The notes below the pieces were generated by a model. The model saw nothing but the letters and a program-made list of their open reading frames with translations. It was not told the origin of the DNA and did not search any database. Of a stretch of 52,075 bases of DNA, positions 7,219-16,909 are shown piece after piece. Within the stretch, counting starts at the first letter, position 1, and each line of letters opens with the position of its first letter. A program made the position numbers and the translations under genes. The stretch is from a virus. The stretch spans positions 1 to 52,075 of the IMG/VR virus record IMGVR_UViG_3300006900_000001. The stretch is one strand, 5' to 3'.

Positions 7219-8403
7219 TTATCCAACCTTCCATAGTTTTATATCTGTATAAACATCAATACCTGAGCTAAAATCAGAATCACCCTGATAGCTGTTAGCG
7301 ACGCCGCTTGCTATCTGGCTTTGTATTTTTATTTCTGATTCCACTCCAAGTGTAAATCTTCCCTGGAATGCTTTTACGTCAAACCCACCTAAGTTTTTGC
7401 TGGTTAAACCCTGCTGTATATCAGCAGAAGCCGTTATATTATATAATTTATCTCGTGTATTAGCGTATGATGATGATGCAGCGCCATTTGCTGTTACACA
7501 TATAAACTCGTATGATCCGGCGGGAATTGTAATTACTCCACTTGTTAATGGTGAAGCGCCATAAACGGAAGTATCATTATAAACTACAGTGTTAGGCACT
7601 CTATCAGTCCAACTTGTTGTGAGGGCGTTTCCGGGAACTCCCGCTGTCTGTTGCTCTTGAATATGCAACAAAGGCGCACCGAAAGCATCCCCCGGCTGAA
7701 CAGCCGTATCAGCCTTCTCCCCCTGTTCTGCTGTGGCGGTATTATTCGTAGCGATTACCACAGCCATTTCCAGCTCGTCATCGTACTGGATAATTGCGAA
7801 TTTATTATCACTATCAAGCGATAAATCAGATCCAGATCCAGTGATAATATTTCCGGTGTTGTGCTTTAAAACAACAGTTCTGTCAGTATTGGCGGGTCGT
7901 ATCACAAGTATCTGCCCATCTGCCATGCCGTTTATTGTATCAAGATCGTCTGTTGCCGCGTCTGATTCCGTGTCGATAGTGTGGCTAACCCCGGTTACAG
8001 TTACAGCCCCGGAGGATATTGTTAACTCCCCCTTGTCTTTAAAAGCAACTTTACTGCTGAATGTATTGTCGCCTGTAAATTCCTGGCTTGTTCTTAGGGT
8101 GGCCATTACAGCGGATATGTTGACTTGCCTTACGTTTCTTGTCCCGGCTCCCCAGTCAACGGCGGCACCTGCGTTGGAGCTCGCCAGCACCTCATCCCGA
8201 CTTAATATGTCAGGATCTCCGGCTGTTACTGTTCCTATACCTGACTCCCAGTCCTCCCCGTCATCTATGTGGTAGTAAGTCTGGTTTGTATCACCTATTC
8301 CAGCAACGAATGATTGAAACCCGGTTGGTGGCCCTGCGAGAAGTATATCTCCCGTTCCTTGTGTAGTAGAAGTCTCAAATACTCTATCTGCAATCACTAT
8401 CAT
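7219..8403 (-). CDS. Tail fibre / receptor-binding protein candidate
   Basis: The N-terminus (VFETSTTQGTGDILLAGPPT, about 8-27) is the conserved virion-attaching part seen in many siphovirus fibre proteins. The middle is beta-rich with serine/threonine repeats and a motif VIRPANTDRTVVLKHNTGN typical of trimeric fibre shafts. The C-terminal 130 residues are likely the receptor-binding or trimerising head. It overlaps the upstream gene by an ATGA. No catalytic depolymerase motif is seen. Confidence 0.75.
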   Translation of the reverse strand: MIVIADRVFETSTTQGTGDILLAGPPTGFQSFVAGIGDTNQTYYHIDDGEDWESGIGTVTAGDPDILSRDEVLASSNAGAAVDWGAGTRNVRQVNISAVMATLRTSQEFTGDNTFSSKVAFKDKGELTISSGAVTVTGVSHTIDTESDAATDDLDTINGMADGQILVIRPANTDRTVVLKHNTGNIITGSGSDLSLDSDNKFAIIQYDDELEMAVVIATNNTATAEQGEKADTAVQPGDAFGAPLLHIQEQQTAGVPGNALTTSWTDRVPNTVVYNDTSVYGASPLTSGVITIPAGSYEFICVTANGAASSSYANTRDKLYNITASADIQQGLTSKNLGGFDVKAFQGRFTLGVESEIKIQSQIASGVANSYQGDSDFSSGIDVYTDIKLWKVG

Positions 8404-9152
8404 GCGGGTATCTCCTCAATCTGGTATCGTTTTTTGTAAATCTCATGGTAAGGCAGCTCTATCGGTTCAAGCTGCGTAATAAGTCCGTAAATGTGTGATC
8501 TCTGGATATTTTCCGAGGTTGCGTCAAACACATAAAGAACATCGCGTGACACGCCTCTGCGCTTGTCGAAGTCATACAAAGAATTGGCCTCTGCCCTGCT
8601 CAGGAATCCGAAAGAGAAGTCTACTGTTTTAAAGGGTTGTCGCCTTAGGGGGTTAGGTTCACCGGACATCGTTCTTGTGACTCTGGAGTTGTCTTTCAAG
8701 CCCTCCTTAAAACCATATTCAGCGTTCTTCTCAGGAATAAAGGCGTTAGAGATGTAAAGCCTGCCCGCCTCGAAATAGTCGCCTGAATGGGATATTTCTA
8801 ATTTCCAATAGCGATAGGTTTCATCCAAAAGGTGGATAAATAGGTTTTTGTCTTCTCCAATGTCATCCCCTGATATGAGGTTAAGGCTTCCGCTTGTATA
8901 ATCCGTGCAGTCAGAAGTAGTTCCGGCCTTTACGGTTACACTACCGGTGCCATTATGGCCTATGAGCGCAACGCAGTTCACGTCCTTGGCCGCAGACAGA
9001 TCTATGTTTATCTCTGCCTCTGATGATGTCCTGTACTTTACCTTTAAGGAGCGTTTTTTTAGGTTCCCCACATTCATGTCACCCATGCCTTGCGTTCCTG
9101 TAATTACCGCATTATCCGATAACTCAGGGCTTGCCAGTAAGACATTCGTCAT
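8400..9152 (-). CDS. Distal tail structural protein
   Basis: The 250-aa product looks like a beta-sandwich protein. Residues about 30-130 resemble a discoidin/carbohydrate-binding-like fold (LKVKYRTSSEAEINIDLSAA, ... YRYWKLEIS). The start is chosen at the ATG that overlaps the upstream stop as ATGA, with GGAG eight bases upstream. Another ATG lies two codons earlier. Placed between a hub-like protein and the fibre gene, it is probably a baseplate or minor tail part. Exact role unknown. Confidence 0.65.
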   Translation of the reverse strand: MTNVLLASPELSDNAVITGTQGMGDMNVGNLKKRSLKVKYRTSSEAEINIDLSAAKDVNCVALIGHNGTGSVTVKAGTTSDCTDYTSGSLNLISGDDIGEDKNLFIHLLDETYRYWKLEISHSGDYFEAGRLYISNAFIPEKNAEYGFKEGLKDNSRVTRTMSGEPNPLRRQPFKTVDFSFGFLSRAEANSLYDFDKRRGVSRDVLYVFDATSENIQRSHIYGLITQLEPIELPYHEIYKKRYQIEEIPA

Positions 9153-10816
9153 CCCCATAACTCCAATCTGGTTTCATTTGTTTCTGCATCTTCTGAGATG
9201 GATGTGATAAAAAAGGGCTTGCCGTTTTCCAGACCAGCCCTTGAGGTTTTCAGTGTTATTGTGTCACCTATAAAAACCCTGAATAATAGGTTGCTCACAG
9301 TGACTTTTATGATCTGCCTTTGTGCTCCATATATGCGCTGCATCCTCTCCGAAATTCCTTCGGCCTCTGACAGGGATGAAAGATATGTACTAAAGGCTCT
9401 TTTTACAGAGGCATTTGTTTTTCTCCGTATTGAGCGGTCTTCTATAACAAGCTTGCGGAAGTCTTCTCTGGTGAACTCCCTAAGTTCGGAAGCTGCGGCC
9501 AGTTCGTCATCATTTTGAGAAGTCCAGTTCTTCTTAAAGCCTATCTCTATTTGCCAAGCAGGCGAGATATTCTTATCAACCTCAAAGCTTCCGTCAGAAA
9601 TCATGTCTTCATTTATCTCAAGAACGGGTAATGAAGGGGCATCTATTACACCCAGAGAAAGAAGCCCGGAGCGCGTGAATACCCAGAAGCCATGAACTGG
9701 ATTCACAAGGTCATCAAGTATCCTTCTGGCATCGGTTTCTGAGTTAATGAAAAGCCCACTGTTTACCGGAACAGCCTCATCAAATCTGTTAAATGCACCA
9801 CCGTCTATTTCAGAGGTTGATAGCGATCTGAAACCCAGTCTTTTTGTCACGATGTTGCGAATAATCGCTCCTATTCGTGCGCTATAACCGTCCTCATTAT
9901 CGCCTTTTATGTCTGCCGTTATTCGTCCTGATGGGTTTGTTCCCAGCTTGATATAGCCGCCGGATAATTGCGTTTTATACTGTCCTGCACTTACAGTAGC
10001 ACTTGTAATGTCCTCAACGTCCCCGCCGCTTGTAAGCTCTACACCCTTATCATACACGGCCATGACTTCTTCCATCGACCCATCGTGAACTTGATAAATA
10101 AGGTTTTCGCTATCCACTAAAACAGCCGATACATTATAGCACTCACCAAAGGCTAAAGGCTTGATCGCGTTTCTTAAATCGTCTCCGCCCTCAAGGCCAC
10201 CAGTTCCCAGATAAAGACTCTGCTTAAACTCGGTTTCAAGAAGACTCGATTTGTCAGAGATATTTATGATTATCTCTTCTTCATTGAACTCCGGCTCAGT
10301 TGCCAGACCCTCGAATATTTTCTCAAACTGGGAATAAGAAAAGTCACGCCCGCCTGCGTAGACTGATATGTTACGCCCACCCCAGTAGTAGCTTGTAAGC
10401 CTATCAAGTTCCCCGTCAGCATTTATAAGCCTGATTGCTCCGAATGAAGGAAGCCCGCCCCTAAATTCTTCCCCACTCAGTATAGATACATCGAACTGAA
10501 AAGGGTTGGAGGTAAGAGGCTGATAAGATGTATTAGGCAGACTATCCTCCGGTTCTGTAAAGAAACCAACATCAGATATATATATTGTCTCTTCACCGCC
10601 CCTGTAAGAAAACCCAAATTCCCCAGTGCAGGTAAGTCCTGTCGGTGCGGGGGAGGGAATAAAGTTTTCCTTCTTATCATCATAAGGGCTAAGCTCAATA
10701 AGATAGACAAGCTCAATGTCAGGCTCTTTTAATAGCTCCTTAAATGCACTCGTAACAGCAAGGCTTAATCCTTCTGGAATCTCACCTGTGCTGAGCTCTC
10801 CTGTTGATCTAAGCAT
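9149..10816 (-). CDS. Large tail-tip / hub-like protein
   Basis: This 555-aa protein starts eight bases before the tape-measure stop. Its beta-rich N-terminal half contains GGRNISVYAGGRDFSYSQFE and FEGLATEPEFNEEEIIINIS, patterns found in phage tail-tip proteins that attach the distal tail. The C-terminal third has helical segments (LREFTREDFRKLVIEDRSIR) and ends in short beta strands. Position directly after the tape measure fits a distal tail or hub protein. No enzymatic motif is seen. Confidence 0.7.
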   Translation of the reverse strand: MLRSTGELSTGEIPEGLSLAVTSAFKELLKEPDIELVYLIELSPYDDKKENFIPSPAPTGLTCTGEFGFSYRGGEETIYISDVGFFTEPEDSLPNTSYQPLTSNPFQFDVSILSGEEFRGGLPSFGAIRLINADGELDRLTSYYWGGRNISVYAGGRDFSYSQFEKIFEGLATEPEFNEEEIIINISDKSSLLETEFKQSLYLGTGGLEGGDDLRNAIKPLAFGECYNVSAVLVDSENLIYQVHDGSMEEVMAVYDKGVELTSGGDVEDITSATVSAGQYKTQLSGGYIKLGTNPSGRITADIKGDNEDGYSARIGAIIRNIVTKRLGFRSLSTSEIDGGAFNRFDEAVPVNSGLFINSETDARRILDDLVNPVHGFWVFTRSGLLSLGVIDAPSLPVLEINEDMISDGSFEVDKNISPAWQIEIGFKKNWTSQNDDELAAASELREFTREDFRKLVIEDRSIRRKTNASVKRAFSTYLSSLSEAEGISERMQRIYGAQRQIIKVTVSNLLFRVFIGDTITLKTSRAGLENGKPFFITSISEDAETNETRLELWG

Positions 10817-13800
10817 TCATCTTCACCACTGCATTACCAAAACGCTCATTGGCTTTTCTTAGCCTTGTGTTTTCCTCTCTTAGCGCTTTCATTTCAGTAA
10901 GTAGTTGCTGCATAATAGAGGTCTGTTCTGCGTTCGATACTGCTATGTCACGGGAAATGTCGTCAGTTAATCCTCCGGGTGCGCCAAGCGTGTCAGCAAT
11001 TCCCGTAACTGTCTGCCTTACATAGGCCTCCAAGCTGGCATACGCCTCGGATGAGGCGAATATATCCCTACCCAAACCTAGAAGCGTCGATGCCTGATTA
11101 GCTACTGCATTTATATTTGTATAATCGCCTGAATTAATACCCTGAATGCTTTTATCGAACTCGGAACGGGCTAGGCTAAGCCTTTCCACATTGCTTAATG
11201 AGGATCCGCTTGAAAGAGCCTGGCTGTCCAGAAAGTCCTGCAATCCTCCCAAGGCGGAATTGACTATATTCTTTCTCTGCGCCTCGTAACCCTCTGTTAT
11301 CTTGTCCAGAGGGAGACCAAGAGCTACTGCTCTGTCTTTTAATGCACTAAACTGGTCATCAAGAGCCGATAGAGCCTGTTTTAAAGGGTTTACTGTTTCG
11401 ACTTGTTCACCTAGTATACTCTGAATTAAAGCAACATCAGATAAGGCGTTTTCTAAATTGCTGTTCATTGAAAATGCTTTTGTTATAGCACTTTCCAATT
11501 CGTCTGTTATGCCTGAATAGTCAGCATTTGAAAGAACCCTCAGCACACCATATTCCAAGGCTTTGTCCGCATCACTAAAGCCACGAACGCCGTTATTCCT
11601 TAAATCACGGTCTCTGCTGCTAAAACTATCAACACCACTAACGCCAACACGGATTCTTCCCCCGTCCCTCTTACCGCTTGTGGAAAATCTCAGTGTACCC
11701 GCTGAGGCAACATCCAACCCCAATGTGGAAATGGTTTCGTTCAGCACATCCATTGCAGTGCTTTGTAATGATTTAAAGGCTTTTCTTTGACTGCTGCTCG
11801 CCTCGTCATGGGAAAGATTACCCTTGGTGAAAGCACCATTTCTAAAGTCCACATCTGTTCCTGAGAACTGTGATGGGGTCGAGCCCCCGAATAGGCCACC
11901 GAGGGCAGACCCCAAGAAAGAACCTATTCCTGCCCCAACACCGGGTATTGGTATCAATGCCTGACCAGCCAAAGCCCCCAAGGTGCTTGCCCCGGCGTTA
12001 ACAAACATGTTGCTGTTACCAAGACCGAGCAGGTTGGCAGCGAGCCCACCTATAGCGCCCCCTGCAAGAGTGCTTCCAAGAGTTGCTGATCCAAAAATAG
12101 AACCCGGTGCGGCTGGGCCATATACGCCTGATGGAAGAGCCTGACCAAATCCTAGAGACTGACCAATCCCCCCGGGGAACATTCCCCCAAGGGTAATAGG
12201 ATTGCCGCCACTAAATATGTTAGATATACTCCCCAGATTAGATAGACTGAATCCTCCACCGGAGCCACCTGAAATAATAGATCCCAGCCCTGCGGCGTTC
12301 GCGCCAGAAGATGACATACCCACGCCAGCGACTGACGCCCCGATACTCAACATAATTGGCCTTAATGTCGCCTGATATGCTATCTCTGCAAGAAAGTCTG
12401 TAAAGCTGGCTTTCGCTCCCTCGATAAACCTTTTGAAACCGCCTTCACTCTCTTTAAAAGCGTCCTTAAAAGCCCCGGCAAGGTCGCGCTCTATATCTGA
12501 CGTTAAATCATCAATCGCACTTGGAATTTCGTCATTCAGATTGTCATTGAGCTTTCCGGCTTCTTTGTTCACGTCCCCCATGCCACTCTTTATGTCTTCG
12601 ATAAGGTCTGTGACCTCATTTTCATTGGAGCTCTTTCCGGAACCTGTATCAGAGGTCGATATAGATGTGTTTAATTCCTCTAAGTCGGCGCGCGTTCTGT
12701 TTCTTACCCTATTTAAAAAATCAGATGAGCCGTTTATTATATCCCGGCCCCGAGCTAGGTTTATTTCGGCAAAACTCATACCCGCAAGCCGTTTAACATC
12801 ATCAGAAAGCGGGATATCCGTAGTCATCGGTATTTTGTTATAGAGTTGGACAGCCTGCCCATATACGGATTTAATTGTATCTAATGCGACTAAGAAAGGA
12901 CTACTGAGTATACTCGCTATACCCTTAAAGCCCTCAATAATAATATTGCGGAAATTAAAGAAGACTTGCGCGCCATTCTTTCCCAAGAATTCCGTTTCTT
13001 TTAAGGCGTTACCAATTTCGTCCTTGAATAGGACAAGGGCGGCGGTACCGCTAGAAATAGCAGTCACTAGCAGTCCTATGGGATTGGAGGCTACGGCAAC
13101 TGTCAAGCCTTTAACCGCAGTTGTTATAGAGCGAACTGCTCCTGCAGCTCCACCAAGTGAAGCTATAACAGACGCTGCGCCCAAGCCTAGTAGACCAGCA
13201 GCAGCTACTGCACTCCACTTTACAATAGAGGTTAAGTTCTCAGTTATAGTTGATAGGGCGGGGGCTAGCTTGGTAACAGCGAGATCTCCAACCTCTAACA
13301 TCTGAACCTTTACAGCCGCAAGAAATGAATTTAGCTTAAAGCCTGGGCTGTCGGCCATTTTATTAAAAGCCTCTTCTGTCGCGCCTGCCTTTACCCCCAT
13401 ATCTTCAAGGATTTCATAGAAAGATTTTCCAGCTTCACCGCTCAGAGCCATGATGGGAACTAGAGCCTCGACCCCGCCAAATAGCTGAGCGAGTTTTTCT
13501 GTGCTGCCTCCTGTTTTTTCTGTAAGATCTGATAAGAATTCCGCAAGCCCCTTAGCCTCAAGCCCTGTTGCTGTAAAATCAATTCCAAGCTGTTCGGCCA
13601 TCTTGCTGGCTTCACTTGTCGGCTTGGCTACCGCCGCCAATACAGCCCTTACCCCTGTGATAGACTCTTGTGTCGATATACCGCCTTTTGTCAGAGCAGA
13701 CACAGCAGCGGTCAGCTCGTCAAACTCAACGCCTACTGACGCGGCAATAGGGGCAACCTTACCCAGCCCAGCAGAAAGCTCTCCAATTGTCGTCTTACCA

Positions 13801-14330
13801 GCTTTCATGGCTATAAAAAGGCTGTCTGAAACCGCAGCGGCACTTTCTACTCTATCGCCATAAGCATTAAGAACGGATGTTAAGCCGTCAGCCGCAATCG
13901 ATATGTCGGTAACACCACCGATGGCCAGCTTGTTAGCTGCCGTAAGGGTTTCTGTGGCCTGAGCCGCGCTACTCGCCCCTGCTGATATAATTTGATAAAG
14001 CGCCTTCGATTGCTGTACAGGTGTAGAGGCAAACTGCACAGCCTGTTGCTTTGCTGCCTTTGTCAGGGCTTCCATTTCACCCTTGGTGTCACCTAAAAGG
14101 GTTGATAGCTCTGACATTGCAGTGCTGAACTCTATGGAAGCGCGCGTTGCGGATCTGAGAAAGACAAGTGCGGCACTTACCCCACCGATTGCGACTAATG
14201 CTTTTCTTAGCCGGTCTGCCGAATTGGTGGCTCTGTCACCAGAATTAGCGATATCATCTAGGTCACGCTTAATAATGCGCGCACCGTTGCCATCAGACCT
14301 AACAGCAATAAATATTTCGGCATCACTCAT
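10809..14330 (-). CDS. Tape measure protein (TP901 family)
   Basis: The 1173-aa protein sets tail length. Residues about 55-330 match the TP901 tape-measure core (EFSTAMSELSTLLGDTKGEM, then helical repeats ending GGVEALVPIMALSGEAGKSF). Hydrophobic segments lie at about 373-440 and glycine-rich stretches at about 670-830. The C-terminus is helical coiled coil (LLTEMKALREENTRLRKANE). By the known rule of roughly 0.15 nm per residue the tail would be about 170-180 nm. It follows the frameshifted chaperone pair, as in lambda. Confidence 0.93.
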   Translation of the reverse strand: MSDAEIFIAVRSDGNGARIIKRDLDDIANSGDRATNSADRLRKALVAIGGVSAALVFLRSATRASIEFSTAMSELSTLLGDTKGEMEALTKAAKQQAVQFASTPVQQSKALYQIISAGASSAAQATETLTAANKLAIGGVTDISIAADGLTSVLNAYGDRVESAAAVSDSLFIAMKAGKTTIGELSAGLGKVAPIAASVGVEFDELTAAVSALTKGGISTQESITGVRAVLAAVAKPTSEASKMAEQLGIDFTATGLEAKGLAEFLSDLTEKTGGSTEKLAQLFGGVEALVPIMALSGEAGKSFYEILEDMGVKAGATEEAFNKMADSPGFKLNSFLAAVKVQMLEVGDLAVTKLAPALSTITENLTSIVKWSAVAAAGLLGLGAASVIASLGGAAGAVRSITTAVKGLTVAVASNPIGLLVTAISSGTAALVLFKDEIGNALKETEFLGKNGAQVFFNFRNIIIEGFKGIASILSSPFLVALDTIKSVYGQAVQLYNKIPMTTDIPLSDDVKRLAGMSFAEINLARGRDIINGSSDFLNRVRNRTRADLEELNTSISTSDTGSGKSSNENEVTDLIEDIKSGMGDVNKEAGKLNDNLNDEIPSAIDDLTSDIERDLAGAFKDAFKESEGGFKRFIEGAKASFTDFLAEIAYQATLRPIMLSIGASVAGVGMSSSGANAAGLGSIISGGSGGGFSLSNLGSISNIFSGGNPITLGGMFPGGIGQSLGFGQALPSGVYGPAAPGSIFGSATLGSTLAGGAIGGLAANLLGLGNSNMFVNAGASTLGALAGQALIPIPGVGAGIGSFLGSALGGLFGGSTPSQFSGTDVDFRNGAFTKGNLSHDEASSSQRKAFKSLQSTAMDVLNETISTLGLDVASAGTLRFSTSGKRDGGRIRVGVSGVDSFSSRDRDLRNNGVRGFSDADKALEYGVLRVLSNADYSGITDELESAITKAFSMNSNLENALSDVALIQSILGEQVETVNPLKQALSALDDQFSALKDRAVALGLPLDKITEGYEAQRKNIVNSALGGLQDFLDSQALSSGSSLSNVERLSLARSEFDKSIQGINSGDYTNINAVANQASTLLGLGRDIFASSEAYASLEAYVRQTVTGIADTLGAPGGLTDDISRDIAVSNAEQTSIMQQLLTEMKALREENTRLRKANERFGNAVVKMNA

Positions 14331-14352
14331 TTACTGCTTGTCCTTTCTTTTT

Positions 14353-14664
14353 TTAAGATTGTGCCTGCACCATTTCCATTTCGCGGATATGGCTAATTAG
14401 CGTGTCTATGTCGTTTTTATTGGTGAGGCCATTGAACTCAGCCCAAAGGATAATTTTACTAAACGGTATTTTCCCTGCTGCCATTCCAACTTGGCGCTCC
14501 GTTTGTAGCTCTTGGAATGCGTTAATATAAAACTCTAAACCAGGGTAAAGTTCGGGCTTGTTTTTGAGAGCCTTGGACTCCCCGAACTTTTCTTCGATTA
14601 GCTCTAGCTCATCGGTCTTATCGCCCCAATCTCTGTGCCAGATTAGGACTTCGGTGAGTTTTTT
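14353..14664 (-). CDS. Tail chaperone T extension, reached by -1 frameshift
   Basis: A second frame overlaps the end of the G-like gene and has no good start of its own. It reads KKLTEVLIWHRDWGDKTDEL and ends about 100 codons later in EMEMVQAQS just before the tape-measure gene. Entry is through the A AAA AAC heptamer at 14658-14664. As in the lambda G/GT pair, a small fraction of ribosomes would make a G-T fusion that recruits tape measure and tail tube. No product is expected without frameshifting. Confidence 0.85.
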   Translation of the reverse strand, partial: KKLTEVLIWHRDWGDKTDELELIEEKFGESKALKNKPELYPGLEFYINAFQELQTERQVGMAAGKIPFSKIILWAEFNGLTNKNDIDTLISHIREMEMVQAQS

Positions 14665-15053
14665 GCTTCAGCCTTTTCTTGCTCCTTAACCTCTTCGGCC
14701 TTCTCTTTGGCAACAGATATAAGGTCTGCAAAAAGGTCAGGATATTCAGTTAACAGCTTTACAGCGTTTTCTTTACTATATGATGCCTTTTTACCGTCAA
14801 TTTTTACGTCACCTGTCCACCCAGTAAAGACATCCTCAGCAAATAACTTTGCCATTTCTTTGTTTTTCTGCTCATAAAGCTTTTCAACAGCATCATCGGA
14901 AAGCTGACCTTTTTCAGCCATGCGCTCTTTTCTGGCATATTTAGCATTTACCATGCTCATTGCAGTTGCAAATTTTCTGCTTTTAAGCGCCTCTATATCC
15001 ATTTTGATCTTATAATCAAAGTAGTCTTCTGTGTGTTCGTTTATACTTGTCAT
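14643..15053 (-). CDS. Tail assembly chaperone G-like protein
   Basis: The start is ATG of MTSINEHTEDYF, preceded by GAGGAAAAC. A longer upstream frame is rejected for lack of a ribosome site. The 136-aa protein is helical and ends in a lysine/glutamate-rich tail (AKEKAEEVKEQEKAEAKNSP). The codons GCA AAA AAC before the stop form a canonical -1 slippery heptamer. Position between tail tube and tape measure is the textbook place of the chaperone. Confidence 0.88.
   Translation of the reverse strand: MTSINEHTEDYFDYKIKMDIEALKSRKFATAMSMVNAKYARKERMAEKGQLSDDAVEKLYEQKNKEMAKLFAEDVFTGWTGDVKIDGKKASYSKENAVKLLTEYPDLFADLISVAKEKAEEVKEQEKAEAKNSPKS
14658..14664 (-). promoter_or_regulatory. -1 frameshift slippery heptamer A AAA AAC
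   Basis: On the minus strand the G-gene codons read gcA AAA AAC. The heptamer is one of the strongest bacterial -1 slip sites, and the -1 frame is open for about 100 codons afterwards. Confidence 0.85.
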
Positions 15054-15137
15054 GTTTTCCTCATCGAGTTGGTGCGGGGGAAGGCCACCCGATGAAGGCC
15101 ACCCCCACATAGTTAAAAGTCATCGGGATTTGATTGA

Positions 15138-16061
15138 TTAAGCTGCTGGTGTGCGGACAATTTCCATTACGGCATCTTCGCCCTCGTCATAATCAGCTTC
15201 AAAGGTAAACTCCATCCGGACATCTTGGTTTGGCCCGGGTGTAGATGTTGGATTGTTGGTTATCGTGATACGCGGGATGCTGAAAACGTAATTCATTTCA
15301 GACGCGCCACCTAACTTGAAGGATAAGTCGGTTTTCGTATCGGAAAGCCATAAATCCATCATCTCTTCATTTTCGAAGTACGCTACGCCATTTCCGCTTA
15401 CTTCGAAGTCCCCAAGTCCTCTACCGCGAGAAGACAAGCTGCCAAGAACTGGCCTTTCATAAGCGTTGTTAGTGATGCTTATATCAAGGCTAACCATTGC
15501 TGGGTCTGATATCCCTGTCATTGCAAGGTCGGCAAATTTCTGAGAAGTGTCGAATACCGGATTAGTATTAGCTGCATTATATGTCGCGCCTGTAATAGCG
15601 GCTTGGGCTGATGTCATTTCCTTCGACATAATTCCAAAGCTTCCAGAAACAAAGTCCTTGGTTGGTATAGAGAGGTTGAAGGAGTTCACGTAAGAGCCTG
15701 GAAAGCGGTGGTACTGATCTCCATCGTCTGCTGCGAAGGTCTTTTCTATTGTAAATGACTTTCGAGTTGAGCCGTTTACCAAGACATTGCTTTCCCACGT
15801 GCTGTAGAATAAAGCCTCAAGGAAGTCATCGAAGGTTCCGTAACTTAACGCAAAGGATATGTCACCCCCTGCATCTGCCCCTGTCCGCACTGATGGCGAA
15901 GCAGTACGGTTGGAGCGTATCTCGTTAGCTCTTTGATGCTGTGTGTTATAATTCAGAGTTTCGCTTTGGAACCTCAGCTCCTGAAATTCAGGCGTTGCGG
16001 GTGTTACGCCGTACGTGCTTTCTTCTACATAAGCCATTCTGGTTTGTGAACTGTCTGTCAT
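15138..16061 (-). CDS. Major tail tube protein
   Basis: The 307-aa protein polymerises into the tail tube. The N-terminus (MAYVEESTYGVTPATPEFQE, 9-28) and ISFALSYGTFDDFLEALFYS (70-89) match the tail-tube family found in many proteobacterial siphoviruses. The C-terminal part is Ig-like beta sheet. The gene has AAAGGAGATTTAA before ATG. A terminator (16081-16103) lies just upstream in the transcription direction, so its mRNA level may be set separately. Confidence 0.85.
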   Translation of the reverse strand: MTDSSQTRMAYVEESTYGVTPATPEFQELRFQSETLNYNTQHQRANEIRSNRTASPSVRTGADAGGDISFALSYGTFDDFLEALFYSTWESNVLVNGSTRKSFTIEKTFAADDGDQYHRFPGSYVNSFNLSIPTKDFVSGSFGIMSKEMTSAQAAITGATYNAANTNPVFDTSQKFADLAMTGISDPAMVSLDISITNNAYERPVLGSLSSRGRGLGDFEVSGNGVAYFENEEMMDLWLSDTKTDLSFKLGGASEMNYVFSIPRITITNNPTSTPGPNQDVRMEFTFEADYDEGEDAVMEIVRTPAA

Positions 16062-16080
16062 TTAAATCTCCTTTAGGCAT

Positions 16081-16103
16081 AAAAAAAGCCCCATCGCGGG
16101 GCT
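16081..16103 (-). terminator. Rho-independent terminator before tail tube gene
   Basis: The minus strand reads GCCCC-gcgat-GGGGC followed by seven T. It lies between the tail-terminator and tail-tube genes inside the late block. Confidence 0.8.
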
Positions 16104-16121
16104 GTTCGTGAGTTGTTCGGG

Positions 16122-16523
16122 TTAAGTAATTCTGTCATATTCAAACTCGGCTGATACATTCCATTGATACCAACCGTTATTATCTGCCCCTATGTCACGG
16201 GCATTGACGTTTCTGAATTGTATTCCGTTTAATCCATTTGATATGAATATGTCTGCGGCTGCATCGGCCTTGGCTCTGGCATCCGTTGAGGCTCTACCCT
16301 CTTTCTGGAAGACCTGAATATAAACCATGCCTATACGACGGTGCATATTATTGCCCGGTGAGCCTATAGAGGCTTGGAAAGCATCGTTGTTTTTCATCGA
16401 GAACCTAACCCATGTTGAGTTAGGCTTGTTAAAATTAACGTCAGGCCACGAGATAGGTGTAAGGCCATTCCACTCAGTTTTGAAATAAGCTCTTACTGCC
16501 GCCTCGGCCTGTCCAAAGTTCAT
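16122..16523 (-). CDS. Tail terminator-like protein (DUF4128-like)
   Basis: The 133-aa protein follows the pattern of tail-terminator/completion proteins: an N-terminal helix (FGQAEAAVRAYFKTEWNGLT), a beta strand with WVRFSM, and VYIQVFQKEGRASTDARAKADAAADIF. It sits between the gp10-like gene and the tail tube gene, where tail terminators are encoded. It overlaps its upstream neighbour by 4 bp. The family name is by resemblance. Confidence 0.7.
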   Translation of the reverse strand: MNFGQAEAAVRAYFKTEWNGLTPISWPDVNFNKPNSTWVRFSMKNNDAFQASIGSPGNNMHRRIGMVYIQVFQKEGRASTDARAKADAAADIFISNGLNGIQFRNVNARDIGADNNGWYQWNVSAEFEYDRIT

Positions 16524-16909
16524 GTTTTAGCGAGTTCCTTTGCTTTGCGGTTTGCGACTTGTACTGCCCTTTCGACAAATCCCTCTGGCTGTTGAACAGA
16601 TGTACCGTCATTAAGAGGGCGAATATAAGGGAGGTTATTCGAGATATAGATTGTATCGCCCAATTTATAGGACTTCATAACTTCCTTCATCTTTGCTTCG
16701 GAGGCCACGCCATCATCTGGTTCTTTAATCTCAATATTTACGTTATCTATATCTGGCCACCAATTCGATTTAGCTCGGCTAGTATCCACTGGGGTATCTT
16801 GGATAAGTTGTCCGTGCAAAATAAGGGCGGTGTCCCTAGTCACATCATCAAGCTTTTCTTCAACCTTAACCTTATATGCTCTTTCAAGTTGAGCGCGGAA
16901 ATTGCTCAT
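16520..16909 (-). CDS. HK97 gp10-like tail completion protein
   Basis: The 129-aa protein has the typical layout: helical N-terminus, ILHGQLIQDTPVDTSRAKSNWWP (about 29-51), and a C-terminal YIRPLNDGTSVQQPEGFVERA motif where the tyrosine/proline and G-x-S are conserved in gp10-like proteins. It joins head and tail or completes the tail. ATGA-type overlaps link it to both neighbours. Confidence 0.8.
   Translation of the reverse strand: MSNFRAQLERAYKVKVEEKLDDVTRDTALILHGQLIQDTPVDTSRAKSNWWPDIDNVNIEIKEPDDGVASEAKMKEVMKSYKLGDTIYISNNLPYIRPLNDGTSVQQPEGFVERAVQVANRKAKELAKT

Noticed and set aside
7733-8275. 180-aa frame opposite the tail fibre gene
   Set aside because: It is antisense to a well-supported gene, lacks a ribosome site and has low-complexity composition.
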